Shown: positions 53,626-63,041, counted from the stretch's first letter. The stretch: 64,000 nucleotides of DNA from [Clostridium] aminophilum DSM 10710 (GCF_000711825.1 NZ_JONJ01000016.1:17964-81963); one strand, 5' to 3'. Made by a program: numbers and translations. Notes: generated from the sequence alone by a model not told the origin.

Positions 53626-53995
53626 GTGCATCCTCTCGTCTGAATTTCTTTTCTCTCTCATGGAACGCCTTGAGAACAACGCCCGACTCATACTGATATG
53701 CGTATATGCACTCCTTCATGAGCTGTTTTTCTTCGTCATCCCGACATTCTGAGAGAAGCATGATCTCCTCGTCCTTTTCGAGATACGCATCTCCACCACT
53801 TTCACGATCCCGGATTTTCTTGTAAATACGGAATTTGCGGCTGAAATCCGGGCATTTGTAATAAATACTTTTCATCGGTTCCGGCACAATTCTGAGCTTA
53901 TACTTTTCTGACATTCGCGCAAGAATGTTGTGAACCTTTTCACATTTTTCCCTTGTCAGGTTCTCTGAACTGGGATAACACAGTAAACAGTCCAT
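53582..53995 (-). CDS. Small conserved-looking protein of unknown function upstream of the PBP
   Basis: 137 residues, highly charged, with no membrane helix. N-terminal MDCLLCYPSSENLTREKCEKV has three cysteines; the middle is basic (KSIYYKCPDFSRKFRIYKKIRDRES), and the C-terminus is acidic and helical with a long KKFRREDAHEQQKERQE tail. I do not recognise the family. AGGAAGAGG precedes ATG 53995. Its end overlaps the PBP gene by 44 bases in another frame, so it is probably co-translated with it and may help or regulate it. Confidence 0.6.
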   Translation of the reverse strand: MDCLLCYPSSENLTREKCEKVHNILARMSEKYKLRIVPEPMKSIYYKCPDFSRKFRIYKKIRDRESGGDAYLEKDEEIMLLSECRDDEEKQLMKECIYAYQYESGVVLKAFHEREKKFRREDAHEQQKERQESKKSS

Positions 53996-54190
53996 CGTAA
54001 TCCTCTTCCTGCTCCTTCTTTTGACAGTCATTTCTGCCTGATTTTACTATTGTTTTGAATTCAAAATCCCTTAAAAGCGCATAAAAACTCTATTTTGGAA
54101 TCTTATTGATGATAACACAATTTTAGACAATTTGCCACACTCGGCGCGTCATGATCCATGACGTTTTTCTTACACCTATGACATGAAGAA

Positions 54191-54222
54191 GAACTGCCTT
54201 TCTGACATCAGAAAAGCAGTTC
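54191..54222 (-). terminator. Terminator of the Dabb-protein gene
   Basis: GAACTGCTTTTCTGA pairs with TCAGAAAGGCAGTTC (one mismatch) with only a two-base loop as drawn; minus-strand tail TTCTTC. The 53996-54190 part of the gap holds no gene. Confidence 0.6.
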
Positions 54223-54289
54223 CCGGATTTCACCTTATTGATTCGCTTTCTCGGATTCCTTGCCCTCGTCCTGCGGCACCAGATTCCGG

Positions 54290-54595
54290 TTATTCGACTT
54301 CGTAATCCATGCAGACCCTTGCTTTGGTATAAGGGCGAACCTTCGTATCCGCTACCGCAACATGAGCAGGATGTACTGCGTAACCCTTCAATGCCTCCGG
54401 ACTTTCCAGCGTTGTATTCAGCATGACATCCGCCGTGGAAGATTCCAGGAACTCTGTGCGGACATGAACCTCCAGAAGGCCCGGAACCTTGCCTGCAAGG
54501 CCTTCGAGTCCCTCTTTGATTCCTCTGCGAATCTCTTTTTTCCGGTCCTCGCTGAATTCATCTTTCAGCTGCCAGAGAATAATATGCTTTACCAT
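54290..54595 (-). CDS. Dabb-family (stress-responsive A/B barrel) protein
   Basis: 101 residues forming one dimeric alpha-beta barrel unit: VKHIILWQLKDEFSEDRKKEIRRGIKEGLEGL, VHVRTEFLESSTADVML and YAVHPAHVAVADTKVRPYTKARVCMDYEV. This family contains stress-induced proteins and some cyclases; a specific role cannot be read. ATG 54595 with GAGGAG is chosen; longer in-frame starts lack a ribosome site. Confidence 0.87.
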   Translation of the reverse strand: MVKHIILWQLKDEFSEDRKKEIRRGIKEGLEGLAGKVPGLLEVHVRTEFLESSTADVMLNTTLESPEALKGYAVHPAHVAVADTKVRPYTKARVCMDYEVE

Positions 54596-54791
54596 TGCTT
54601 TTCTCCTCTCCCTGATCGTGCGGCCCCGTCTGCTGACATCTCCTCCCCGTCCGTCCCTCCCTTCATCGGTGAGTTCCGGAAGAACGTTTGAAAACTCCCG
54701 AGCGCCGTTCACGAGTCCTTTATTCATGAATCAAAGTATAGCATATTTTCTTTCAAATTGCACTGCGCGCAGAAACATACACGAAGCTTAG

Positions 54792-54912
54792 AACAAAGTC
54801 TGCAAGTGGGCTTTGGCCCCCTCTACCCTCACTCTTTCTATACCAGAACAAAGTCCGCGGGGCGTTTTGTTTCATAGGGAATTTCGGAGAAATTTCCTAT
54901 GAAACAAAAACA
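54792..54912 (-). repeat. Post-terminator repeat, copy H
   Basis: Minus strand: TTTTTGTTTCATAGGAAATTTC, loop, GAAATTCCCTATGAAACA, then CGCCCCGCGGACTTTGTTCT. A second GACTTTGTTCT end follows about 60 bases on, suggesting one copy inserted beside or into another. Confidence 0.8.
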
Positions 54913-54942
54913 GCGGCACCGGGAAAAATCCCCCGGTGCCGC
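54913..54942 (-). terminator. Terminator of the rpsB-tsf operon
   Basis: GCGGCACCGGG/CCCGGTGCCGC arms, eight-base loop, TGTTTTTG tail on the minus strand. Confidence 0.85.
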
Positions 54943-54985
54943 CGAAAGTTCATACGAAATATCAAAAAAACGCTGTCTGCGCAGA

Positions 54986-55927
54986 TTACTTGTTTGCTGC
55001 CTCTCTCTGAGCTGCAACCTCTGCTGCGAAGTCCTCGTTCTTCTTCTCAAGACCCTCACCGGTCTCAAAACGAACAAAGCCCTTTACTGTGATCTGTGCG
55101 CCGTTTGCCTTGGCAACTTCCTCAACGTACTTCTGAACGCTCTGCTTGCCGTCAGCAGCCTTAACATAAGTCTGGTCTACCAGGCAGATCTCCTTGAGCT
55201 CTTTGTTGATACGGCCCTGAACCATGCCAGCGATGATCTTCTCATTTGCATCCGGCTTCTCGTTCTTTGCAGCTGCCGTGATGATCTCTGTCTCGTGAGC
55301 AAGATACTCCTGATCAACCTCGGTTCTGTTGGTGAACTTCGGGTTAAGAGCTGCAACCTGCATTGCGATGTTTCTGCCCATCTCACGGATCTCATCGTTT
55401 ACAACGGTTGTCTCAAGATCAACCAGAACGCCGATCTTACCGCCAGCGTGGATGTAGGAAACAACCATACCGTTGTCTTCCTTCACCTGAACAAATCTTC
55501 TGATGTGCATGTTCTCGCCGATGATCGCGATCTGAGAAGAAAGCTCCTCAGCAACGGTCTTGGACTCATCCAGTGCCCACTTCTCAGCAAGGAATGCATC
55601 GATGTCAGCAACGGAAGTGGTGAGTGCCTGATCTGCAACCTGGCCAACGTAGGTTCTGAACTTCTCGTTCTTTGCTACGAAGTCAGTCTCAGCGTTAACC
55701 TCAACTACAACTGCCTGCTTCTCATCTGCAGAAACCTTAACCTCGCAGACACCCTCAGCTGCAATACGGCCTGCCTTCTTCTCTGCACCAGCAAGTCCCT
55801 TCTCTCTCAGGAACTCGATCGCCTTATCAAAATCGCCATCGGTCGCTGTCAGAGCCTTCTTGCAGTCCATCATTCCGGCACCTGTCATCTCACGTAATTC
55901 TTTTACCTGCTTTGCTGTGATTGCCAT
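54986..55927 (-). CDS. tsf: Translation elongation factor Ts
   Basis: 313 residues. UBA-like N-domain, the signature ELREMTGAGMMDCKKALTATDGDFDKAIEFLREKG and the central and C-terminal EF-Tu-contact domains. It is longer than the short forms and has a Lys/Glu-rich end. It recycles EF-Tu-GDP. It follows rpsB by 55 bases, the usual order. Confidence 0.97.
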   Translation of the reverse strand: MAITAKQVKELREMTGAGMMDCKKALTATDGDFDKAIEFLREKGLAGAEKKAGRIAAEGVCEVKVSADEKQAVVVEVNAETDFVAKNEKFRTYVGQVADQALTTSVADIDAFLAEKWALDESKTVAEELSSQIAIIGENMHIRRFVQVKEDNGMVVSYIHAGGKIGVLVDLETTVVNDEIREMGRNIAMQVAALNPKFTNRTEVDQEYLAHETEIITAAAKNEKPDANEKIIAGMVQGRINKELKEICLVDQTYVKAADGKQSVQKYVEEVAKANGAQITVKGFVRFETGEGLEKKNEDFAAEVAAQREAANK

Positions 55928-55982
55928 TGCGGTATTCTCCTCTCAACTATATGCAATTGATTTTCGTTCTCAATATTACTGA

Positions 55983-56702
55983 TTAAGCCTCAGCCTCTTC
56001 AGCAACCTCTGCCTGAGTCTCGCCCTGCTTTGCCTCGATCACTGCATCAGCCATCTTGGAAACGATCAGCTTAACGGCTCTGATTGCATCATCGTTGCCC
56101 GGGATTACATAGTCAAGCTCATCCGGATCACAGTTGGTATCGCAGATACCGAACAGCTTGATGCCCAGCTTGTGAGCCTCAGATACACAGATTCTCTCCT
56201 TCTTCGGATCTACAACGAAGATAGCAGCCGGGATCTTCTTCATCTCAGCCATACCGCCGATGTTCTTCTCAAGCTTCTCAAGCTCTTTTCTGAGACCAGC
56301 AACTTCCTTCTTCGGCAGAACCTCGAATACGCCGTCAGCTTCCATCTTCTTGATCTCATTCAGTCTTGCAACACGAGTCTGGATGGTCTTGAAGTTTGTC
56401 AGCATACCGCCGAGCCATCTCTCGTTTACGAAGTACATTCCGCATCTCTCAGCCTCTGCCTTGACAGTATCCTGAGCCTGCTTCTTTGTACCAACAAAAA
56501 GGATGTCGCCGCCCTCTGCAGCAACCTCAGCCATAGCCTTGTAAGCCTCATCGATCTTGCCAACAGTCTTCTGAAGGTCGATGATGTGGATTCCGTTTCT
56601 CTCTGTGTAGATGAACTCACCCATCTTCGGGTTCCATCTTCTTGTCTGATGTCCGAAGTGAACACCTGCCTCAAGTAACTGCTTCATGGAAATAACGCTC
56701 AT
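55983..56702 (-). CDS. rpsB: 30S ribosomal protein S2
   Basis: 239 residues with the S2 signatures [24 protein letters not shown] and [26 protein letters not shown]. Part of the small ribosomal subunit. The C-terminal tail is acidic (EVAEEAEA). Start ATG with GGAGG. A 120-base leader precedes it; S2 leaders often bind S2 for autoregulation, and hairpin-like sequence is present, but I did not confirm a known motif. Confidence 0.97.
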   Translation of the reverse strand: MSVISMKQLLEAGVHFGHQTRRWNPKMGEFIYTERNGIHIIDLQKTVGKIDEAYKAMAEVAAEGGDILFVGTKKQAQDTVKAEAERCGMYFVNERWLGGMLTNFKTIQTRVARLNEIKKMEADGVFEVLPKKEVAGLRKELEKLEKNIGGMAEMKKIPAAIFVVDPKKERICVSEAHKLGIKLFGICDTNCDPDELDYVIPGNDDAIRAVKLIVSKMADAVIEAKQGETQAEVAEEAEA

Positions 56703-56819
56703 GATTTTTTCCTCCGTTTGGTTTTTTCTTCCGCTGTCATCTTCTATTCCCTCGGGGACCTGAACCTTCAGGCACCGACCTTAAGGATCCGAGCAGCGTG
56801 AATAATAGTCAACTCCGTT

Positions 56820-56848
56820 ATATTATCACAGCAATTATTTTGTGGCAA
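56820..56848 (-). promoter_or_regulatory. rpsB promoter
   Basis: -35 TTGCCA (56843-56848), 17-base spacer, -10 TAATAT (56820-56825). Confidence 0.75.
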
Positions 56849-56855
56849 GAACTTT

Positions 56856-59800
56856 TTAAATGCTTTTTCTCTTCTTTTTTCTTTTCTTTCTGAGACACAG
56901 AAAACCGGTCATCAGACTGGCTACTCCGGCTGCCATCAGAAGAAATGCAGTGACCGGAGCATCCTTCATCCCCGTATCCATCGTCGGCTCCGATCCGGAC
57001 TCGCTGCTTTCAGCTCTGCCTGCATCACAGCTTCCATCCGCACCGCCTGCATCCGCGCCTTCCGTACAGCCGACATCTCTGCCTTCATTACCGTCTACAT
57101 CCCTGCCTCCATCACCGTCTACATCCGCACCTCCATCACCATTTTCACCAACGCCTACATCAACACGTTTTTCACTGTCTGCATCCCATCTTCCATCACT
57201 GTTTTCCCTTGCTCCCGTAGTTCTGCTCCTCCCAACCGCGGTAAGATTCATCGGCAATACCGGAATTTTGCCGTTCTTCCTTTGGTCCTTCTGTCCCTTC
57301 GGGTTCGTTTCCGATGGTGTCCTGGCGGATGCCATCTCCCGGTTTTCCGGACCGTTCTTCCTTTCTTCCGCCAGATTCCTCTCCGCCTCAGTCTTCCTTT
57401 CCGTTTTTCCTGTTTTTTCCGATTCTTCCGCAGCCGCCCTTCTTCCGGCGGCAAATCCGGCATCGTAGGCCGACTCATATCCGGCTCCTTTTTCAGTACC
57501 GACACTCACACTTGCCGCTCCCGCCTCAAATCCGGTTTCATACCCTCTGTGATATATGCTGTCCGGGTCGACAGATCGCATGCCGTCCGCCAGTCCGTCG
57601 GAATATCCCTTTTTATAGGATGATTTGGAGTCGCTTCCCGACGAACCGCTTCCGCCATTCCGGGTTCCGTCCCGATAACCTTCGGCATATCCGCTGCGGT
57701 AAATCACCTCCGTGTTGACGCTTCCCTTTCCGCTTTCAAAACCGGTATCATAGCCGGAAGCATATGACGCACTGTTCCGATTCACCTCTGTGTCTTTTGT
57801 ATAATCCGTATACTCCATTGCGGTGCGGATCAGCGCCTCCACCTGCTGCTTCAGAGAAGCAATATCGTCTTCCCTCTGTTTCAGCCGGTCCCGAAGCTGT
57901 GCCGCACTGTCATCCGAGCGGTCCAGTTTTTCCCTCAGTCCGGCGGCATTTTCCTCCGCGGATGCAATATTTTCCCGAAGTGCTGTGATCTTTTCATAGA
58001 TCGCCTCGAGGGTCTGGGCTATTGACCGTGACTTTTCTTCCTTGTCCTCCTTATCTTCTTTATCTTCTTTATCCTCTTTATCTTCTTTATCTTCTTTATC
58101 CTCTTTATCTTCTTTGTCTTCCTTGCCTTCTTTTTCCATCAGGGAGCGGAGCACCGAGTTCAGAGCATCCTGATAGCCTTCCGCCTTACTCTGTGCATCT
58201 TTCAGTTTTGAGGAAAGCTCGTCGATAGCATGGACAATTTTTTCAAAATCATCGTCACCCTCCTGAACTTCCGCTTCCGCTCCGGCCTCCCGCAGATGCT
58301 CCTTCATCGCCTGGATGCCCGCAGCACAGTCATCCAGCCGTTCACAGATTTCTCCGATCTGCGCTGCGAGCTCCTTTTTCAGATTCCCGAGGGTAGCCTC
58401 ATATACCTTCCCCTGCTCTCCTTCCGCAGCCGGCGTGCCATCCTCCTTTACTTCATTTCCGTCTGAATCGGTAAGATGGATACCGTCATGTTTTACGGAA
58501 AACCAGATATCCTCTGTCTCTCCGTCACCATCCGCATCATACCGTGCCTGATAGACCGGACTGCCATCCGGAGCCGACACCTCGGTTTTCTGATACTTTA
58601 TCGCTCTGCCTTCCAGAAAGACCACTTCCGTCCTGGTTCCGTCCTCCGCAACCGTCGTACCGAAATATCCGGACTGATCCGCCGTATTCCGGCTGACATA
58701 GGCAGAAAGCGCCCCCACCAGCTTCATATACTGCTTTCGCACGTCTTCCAGTTCCCGGATCAGCGTTTCCATCGAATCTGCTCCCGCATTCTTCAGAGCA
58801 TTCTCAATCTCTTTCATCCGTTCTTCAAGCTCCGCAAGTGCGGATGTGATGGCATCATACGAACCGTACGTGTACTCCGCATATCTTTCCGCAGAATACT
58901 TTTCCACGCGGACGGAAACCGGCGCGGCATAGAACTTCCTTGATCCATTGCGGTCAGAAAACACAAGTGCCGTGACCGACAATGTTCCGTAAGACTGTCC
59001 GGCTTTCAGATCACTCTCCGCTGCCAGAACCGGCTCAAAGGCGGCGATCCGTTCTTCCGACAATTCCGATTCTCCATTCAGCATCTCCTGAACATCGGAC
59101 GTGCGGACAGCATAAAAATGCTCCTCCGGATATGCCTCGCCTTCCTCTTCCTCATACATTTTTCTGACTGTCAGTTTCGATTTGTCTAATTCTTTCGTTG
59201 TTAAAATGACTCCGCGATAATGCGCGGCAATCCCGGTCTGAATTCTTCCGTTTCTTTCCTCCGGATCCGTTCCATGCCGTTTCATCTCTTCACTCAGCGA
59301 GCCGACCGGCCTAATCCGGACTGAGGTCAGGTTTCCGGCATTTTTCAAGTTCCTCCAGGCATCATTTTTCCAAAGACTCATGCCCGAAAGGGAAATATCC
59401 TCTTCGTTCAAAGCTTCGCCCTCCGCGGAATCTGTTTCGTCCCACGGGATGTATACCTGAACCGTACCGGATGCGCCAAAACAGCTCCGTACCGGCTCCC
59501 CATTCCGGAAATGATACCGCGTGGCGCTGTTCTTTGCGTAAATAATTCTTCCGGGATCGGTAAACACCCGGTCCTCATTCCGCTGCCCGTCCGAATCATC
59601 CCCGTCGGACGATTCCTCCGTGCTTCCCTGAAAAGACGTCTGATTTCCCTCCCAGTCGTATGCCACCGATTCACACGCTTCTCCGAGAACGATCTGTGTG
59701 ATATTCCCGGTATGTTCAAATGAATGCGGAGTAAGATCGCAGTCCGCTTCCAGCGATCGGAGTCCGGTGCAGCCGTCAAACGCATACTCCCCGAGGGATG

Positions 59801-62138
59801 TACCTGCCGGCAGGATCACCTTCCGCAACGAGACATTGTTTCGAAACGCATAAGATCCGATGGATACCGATCCGGACAGATGTAATGTCTCCAACGTCTC
59901 CGCATCCGAAAAAGCATACGGTTCCATGCGGATTACGCCGTTCAGAACAAGCCGCTTCAATTGTCTGCTGTCACGAAACGCCTTCTTGTGCACCGCAACA
60001 TTGCCGGTCAGAATGACATTCTCCAACGCCGTATCGGCGAAAGATGCCGCCGAGAGAATCATTCCGTCTCCGCTTCCCTTTGCGCTCAGCTTTTTCAGAT
60101 TCGGCAATCCGCCGAAAGCATACGATCCCACCGTTCCGGAAAATTCCGGAAAATGAACTTTGGTCAGATTCGACCGGTAAAACGCTTTGAGACCGATCGC
60201 CCGAATCGAAGACGGAATCGTGACATCCGCAGATGCGGCATTTCCGGCAAACGCATAATCATTGATCACCTGAAGCGAAGACGGAAACGATATTCCTGCC
60301 CACTCCGAACAGGACGCCGGAACAAACGGATGGTTCTCCGTTCCGCCGCCGATTGCCGCAACCGGCCTTCCGTTAATCTTTGCCGGAACATTCAGACATT
60401 TTCCGGAATCCAACAGTCCGCCGATCCCGGTGTTCTCAGTATATAATCCGATGACATTGCCGTTGGAATCCAACTTATACATCCACTCGATTTTTGACTC
60501 CGGATCCTGAAACGAATACCAGGAACTGTCATCAAAGCCGACTGCATTTTCGCTTCCGCCGTTCGGATCAAGTGTAATCTTCACGTCCAAAGCCGCTGTT
60601 CTTCCTTCATAATCCACTTCACCGGCTGATCCGCTGGCCTTCACGCTGATCCGATCGGTAATCGGCTCTGCCAGATCTTTCGGTGCGGTATAAACCGTTC
60701 CCTCGGCAGCACCTTTATCCGCATTCACGAGTTCAAATCTGACCGGTCCGTCGCACTGATCTCCGCTGTCATAGCCTGTCACCTCGATCAATGACAACAG
60801 ATCCGCTGTTGAGCCTTCCATCAAAGCTCCCGGAAAGGTAGTTCTTCTCTGTATCCGGATTTCTTTTGCCGGACGCGGTACGATCGAAACGTTTTTCTCC
60901 GACACATAGCTGTATGTATTGTCTTTCACCGTGAGCGTGACCGCCAGCTTCCGGTTGAGTCCTGTCGGGGCAACATAATTATTGTTTTTTATATATCCGC
61001 CGTTTGCGGTCTTCACAGATACCGTATATTCCGCGTCCGCTTTATTTGAATACTGTACGGAAGAAAACAGCGCGGAAAGCGGTACAGAAGCTCCTTCCTC
61101 GACCGAAGTGATTCCCTGCGTGACACTCAGTCCACTCACATCCGGTGTGATGTTCACCGTCCTCTTTGTCGAAAGATTCCTGCCGCTTCCCATCTCAGTG
61201 ATGGTCAGGGTTGCGGTCTTCGGCGTACCGGAACTCGGAATGATCCAATTTGTTCCGCTGATTGTGCCGACATTGACGCTGATCCGGTAAACTGCCGATC
61301 TCCCCGCATTGGTTCCGTCGGTATAAGTCACACCGGAGATCACCTGACCGAGTGCCTTTGTCTGCCCCGCCGTGAGCGATGCAACCGCCACGGACGCCCG
61401 GATTCCGGTACTCTCCGTAAATGCCGCAACCGAAAGATCCGATCCGCTTAACGTGACTTTTGATGTATCCAGATTAAATGCCGGTGCGACATTTCTCTGC
61501 ATTCCCTGATATGTATCCGATTCCGAATGAAGCTTTCCATCCGGATACATACAGATCGCCGTATCATGCATTTTATTTGACGCATATCCGTTGTTATAGT
61601 AGGTTCCCGTCCATGATCTGGCCGCGTTCATAAGGGGTGCCCGATAACCTCCGCTCGTTGCGGTCCCCTTTCGGTTAAAATGTTTGAGATCCGGCACTCC
61701 CAGTTTGGAGATACCCACCAGATATAAGCCTTTTCCATAGGAAGCACTCTTCTCGGCCCCTTTAATGGCCTCATAAAGCGCTCTCGTTTTTTTGTCATAA
61801 CCACTGATGTCCTGACCGTCAATGTCTGCCTTATATTCCACACCGTTTCCAAACCGGGAAATCACATATCCCGGCCAGCAGCCGGATGTCACACCATTTG
61901 ACTGCAGCACCGCATATCCCGTCCCCTGTTCCGCGACCATCCAGGAGTATCCCCCAAAATGGTAAGTATTGCCAGTGGTGAGAGATACGCCGCCTTTTAC
62001 GCCTTTCTCATACTGATTGATTCCCATCAGGGAGCTTTCCGCTGCATACGTCGACTGCATTCCACCGCCACCAAACAGTATCAGAGCGGCGGTAATCATT
62101 GCACCGGCTATTCTTTTCCATAATTCTGTTCTATGCAT
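56856..62138 (-). CDS. Giant BspA-like surface protein with LRR, coiled-coil and repeat regions
   Basis: 1760 residues. Signal peptide (1-32); a region ending near 245 like the common surface-protein module with APAFNLDTSKV; beta-sandwich repeats (about 245-500); LRR_5/BspA-type repeats (about 560-820); a coiled-coil region with nine KED units (about 1337-1367); five GY-x2-G motifs (about 1455-1570); an acidic D/G-rich stretch; a C-terminal helix (about 1730-1750) and a basic tail. Such proteins face outward and mediate adhesion. The end MDTGMKDAP plus helix plus basic tail resembles a divergent sortase signal. It follows a sortase-like gene by 38 bases. Confidence 0.85.
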   Translation of the reverse strand: MHRTELWKRIAGAMITAALILFGGGGMQSTYAAESSLMGINQYEKGVKGGVSLTTGNTYHFGGYSWMVAEQGTGYAVLQSNGVTSGCWPGYVISRFGNGVEYKADIDGQDISGYDKKTRALYEAIKGAEKSASYGKGLYLVGISKLGVPDLKHFNRKGTATSGGYRAPLMNAARSWTGTYYNNGYASNKMHDTAICMYPDGKLHSESDTYQGMQRNVAPAFNLDTSKVTLSGSDLSVAAFTESTGIRASVAVASLTAGQTKALGQVISGVTYTDGTNAGRSAVYRISVNVGTISGTNWIIPSSGTPKTATLTITEMGSGRNLSTKRTVNITPDVSGLSVTQGITSVEEGASVPLSALFSSVQYSNKADAEYTVSVKTANGGYIKNNNYVAPTGLNRKLAVTLTVKDNTYSYVSEKNVSIVPRPAKEIRIQRRTTFPGALMEGSTADLLSLIEVTGYDSGDQCDGPVRFELVNADKGAAEGTVYTAPKDLAEPITDRISVKASGSAGEVDYEGRTAALDVKITLDPNGGSENAVGFDDSSWYSFQDPESKIEWMYKLDSNGNVIGLYTENTGIGGLLDSGKCLNVPAKINGRPVAAIGGGTENHPFVPASCSEWAGISFPSSLQVINDYAFAGNAASADVTIPSSIRAIGLKAFYRSNLTKVHFPEFSGTVGSYAFGGLPNLKKLSAKGSGDGMILSAASFADTALENVILTGNVAVHKKAFRDSRQLKRLVLNGVIRMEPYAFSDAETLETLHLSGSVSIGSYAFRNNVSLRKVILPAGTSLGEYAFDGCTGLRSLEADCDLTPHSFEHTGNITQIVLGEACESVAYDWEGNQTSFQGSTEESSDGDDSDGQRNEDRVFTDPGRIIYAKNSATRYHFRNGEPVRSCFGASGTVQVYIPWDETDSAEGEALNEEDISLSGMSLWKNDAWRNLKNAGNLTSVRIRPVGSLSEEMKRHGTDPEERNGRIQTGIAAHYRGVILTTKELDKSKLTVRKMYEEEEGEAYPEEHFYAVRTSDVQEMLNGESELSEERIAAFEPVLAAESDLKAGQSYGTLSVTALVFSDRNGSRKFYAAPVSVRVEKYSAERYAEYTYGSYDAITSALAELEERMKEIENALKNAGADSMETLIRELEDVRKQYMKLVGALSAYVSRNTADQSGYFGTTVAEDGTRTEVVFLEGRAIKYQKTEVSAPDGSPVYQARYDADGDGETEDIWFSVKHDGIHLTDSDGNEVKEDGTPAAEGEQGKVYEATLGNLKKELAAQIGEICERLDDCAAGIQAMKEHLREAGAEAEVQEGDDDFEKIVHAIDELSSKLKDAQSKAEGYQDALNSVLRSLMEKEGKEDKEDKEDKEDKEDKEDKEDKEDKEDKEEKSRSIAQTLEAIYEKITALRENIASAEENAAGLREKLDRSDDSAAQLRDRLKQREDDIASLKQQVEALIRTAMEYTDYTKDTEVNRNSASYASGYDTGFESGKGSVNTEVIYRSGYAEGYRDGTRNGGSGSSGSDSKSSYKKGYSDGLADGMRSVDPDSIYHRGYETGFEAGAASVSVGTEKGAGYESAYDAGFAAGRRAAAEESEKTGKTERKTEAERNLAEERKNGPENREMASARTPSETNPKGQKDQRKNGKIPVLPMNLTAVGRSRTTGARENSDGRWDADSEKRVDVGVGENGDGGADVDGDGGRDVDGNEGRDVGCTEGADAGGADGSCDAGRAESSESGSEPTMDTGMKDAPVTAFLLMAAGVASLMTGFLCLRKKRKKKRKSI
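58041..58130 (-). repeat. 9-bp tandem repeat encoding KED units
   Basis: Ten units of TTTATCTTC-like sequence (nine KED, one KEG) inside the giant gene, with a clear period of nine and a weaker period of 27. Length changes would keep the frame. Confidence 0.85.
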
Positions 62139-62176
62139 AGTCCTCTCCTTCCCCGGGCGCCGTACCCCCACTCACA

Positions 62177-62878
62177 TCACAGCGCCAGTCCTGATCCATC
62201 CACGTGACGATTCCAAATCTCTCCGTTTCGTCCCACATCTGTGGCCCAAGTGCGAAGACCGACCGGAAAACGACGCTCTTCCAGGGATGTAAACACGGGT
62301 TGATACAACCTTCTTATCCGTTTCTCTTCCGTCAGCGGAAACAGCTCCCGTCGTACTCCGTGCATTCGAATCCAATGCCCGAAATCTCCGCGGCAATGCA
62401 GTGAAAACAGCGTGCAGCAATCTTTTGCCGGATCAATCCGGAATTCCATCGGTGCGGCTGAATCGTCAATGCTTACCCGCTCAATCCGGTAAATCAACGT
62501 CTCCCCAAGTACACAAATGCGGAAAACATCCCCGACGGAAAGGCAGGCAGTTTTTCCCGTAATTCCAATCGGAAATACGGACCGATTTACCGAAAGGACC
62601 GTATGAGTTCCCGGCCCACCCACCGGAAGGGAAGATCCCGGCATGTGCTCCATTCCGTCAGGGCAGACCTCCGATTGCATGCCATGATAAATCGGCAGGC
62701 AGCAATGCAGTTTCGGAATGAAAATCTGCCCCATTACACCGGAGCCGCCGGGATTCAGAAGCCGTTCATACTCCTCCCGTTCCAATCCGGCAAGCGGGCC
62801 TCCCGGCGGATTCCCGATCAAACGCCGGTTATACGCACGCGCTTCTCTTCGATACCGATCGTAGTCATTCGCTCTCAT
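62177..62878 (-). CDS. Class C sortase-like protein with all catalytic residues replaced
   Basis: 233 residues. The N-terminal YNRRL, YERLLNPGGSGVMGQIFIPKL, LPIYHGMQSE and GSSLPVGGPGTHTVLS match class C sortases in order, but the catalytic His reads Asn 98 (VNRS instead of AHRG), the catalytic Cys reads Leu 160 (TLFSLHC), and the catalytic Arg position reads His 173. The usual N-terminal membrane helix is missing. All were checked in the DNA. It should be inactive as a transpeptidase and may act as a binding or chaperone protein. It heads the unit with the giant surface protein. The ribosome site is 13 bases from the ATG. Confidence 0.8.
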   Translation of the reverse strand: MRANDYDRYRREARAYNRRLIGNPPGGPLAGLEREEYERLLNPGGSGVMGQIFIPKLHCCLPIYHGMQSEVCPDGMEHMPGSSLPVGGPGTHTVLSVNRSVFPIGITGKTACLSVGDVFRICVLGETLIYRIERVSIDDSAAPMEFRIDPAKDCCTLFSLHCRGDFGHWIRMHGVRRELFPLTEEKRIRRLYQPVFTSLEERRFPVGLRTWATDVGRNGEIWNRHVDGSGLAL

Positions 62879-62937
62879 TTTGTCCGTTTTTCCTCCTTTT
62901 CTCTGCTGAACAGGCAGATCTTCGTATATCCGTTTGA

Positions 62938-63041
62938 TAATTGCTTTCGTGATATCTTTGGTGATTGCTTTCGTGATATCTTTGAGGATGCTTTGCTGAT
63001 TTCTTCGGTGATATCTTTGAGGATGCTTTGCTGATTTCTTT
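62938..63041. repeat. Imperfect tandem repeats upstream of the sortase-like gene
   Basis: Two 24-26-bp units (TTGCTTTCGTGATATCTTTG twice) overlap two longer units containing TGATATCTTTGAGGATGC and CTGATTTCTT. Not coding. Confidence 0.75.
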
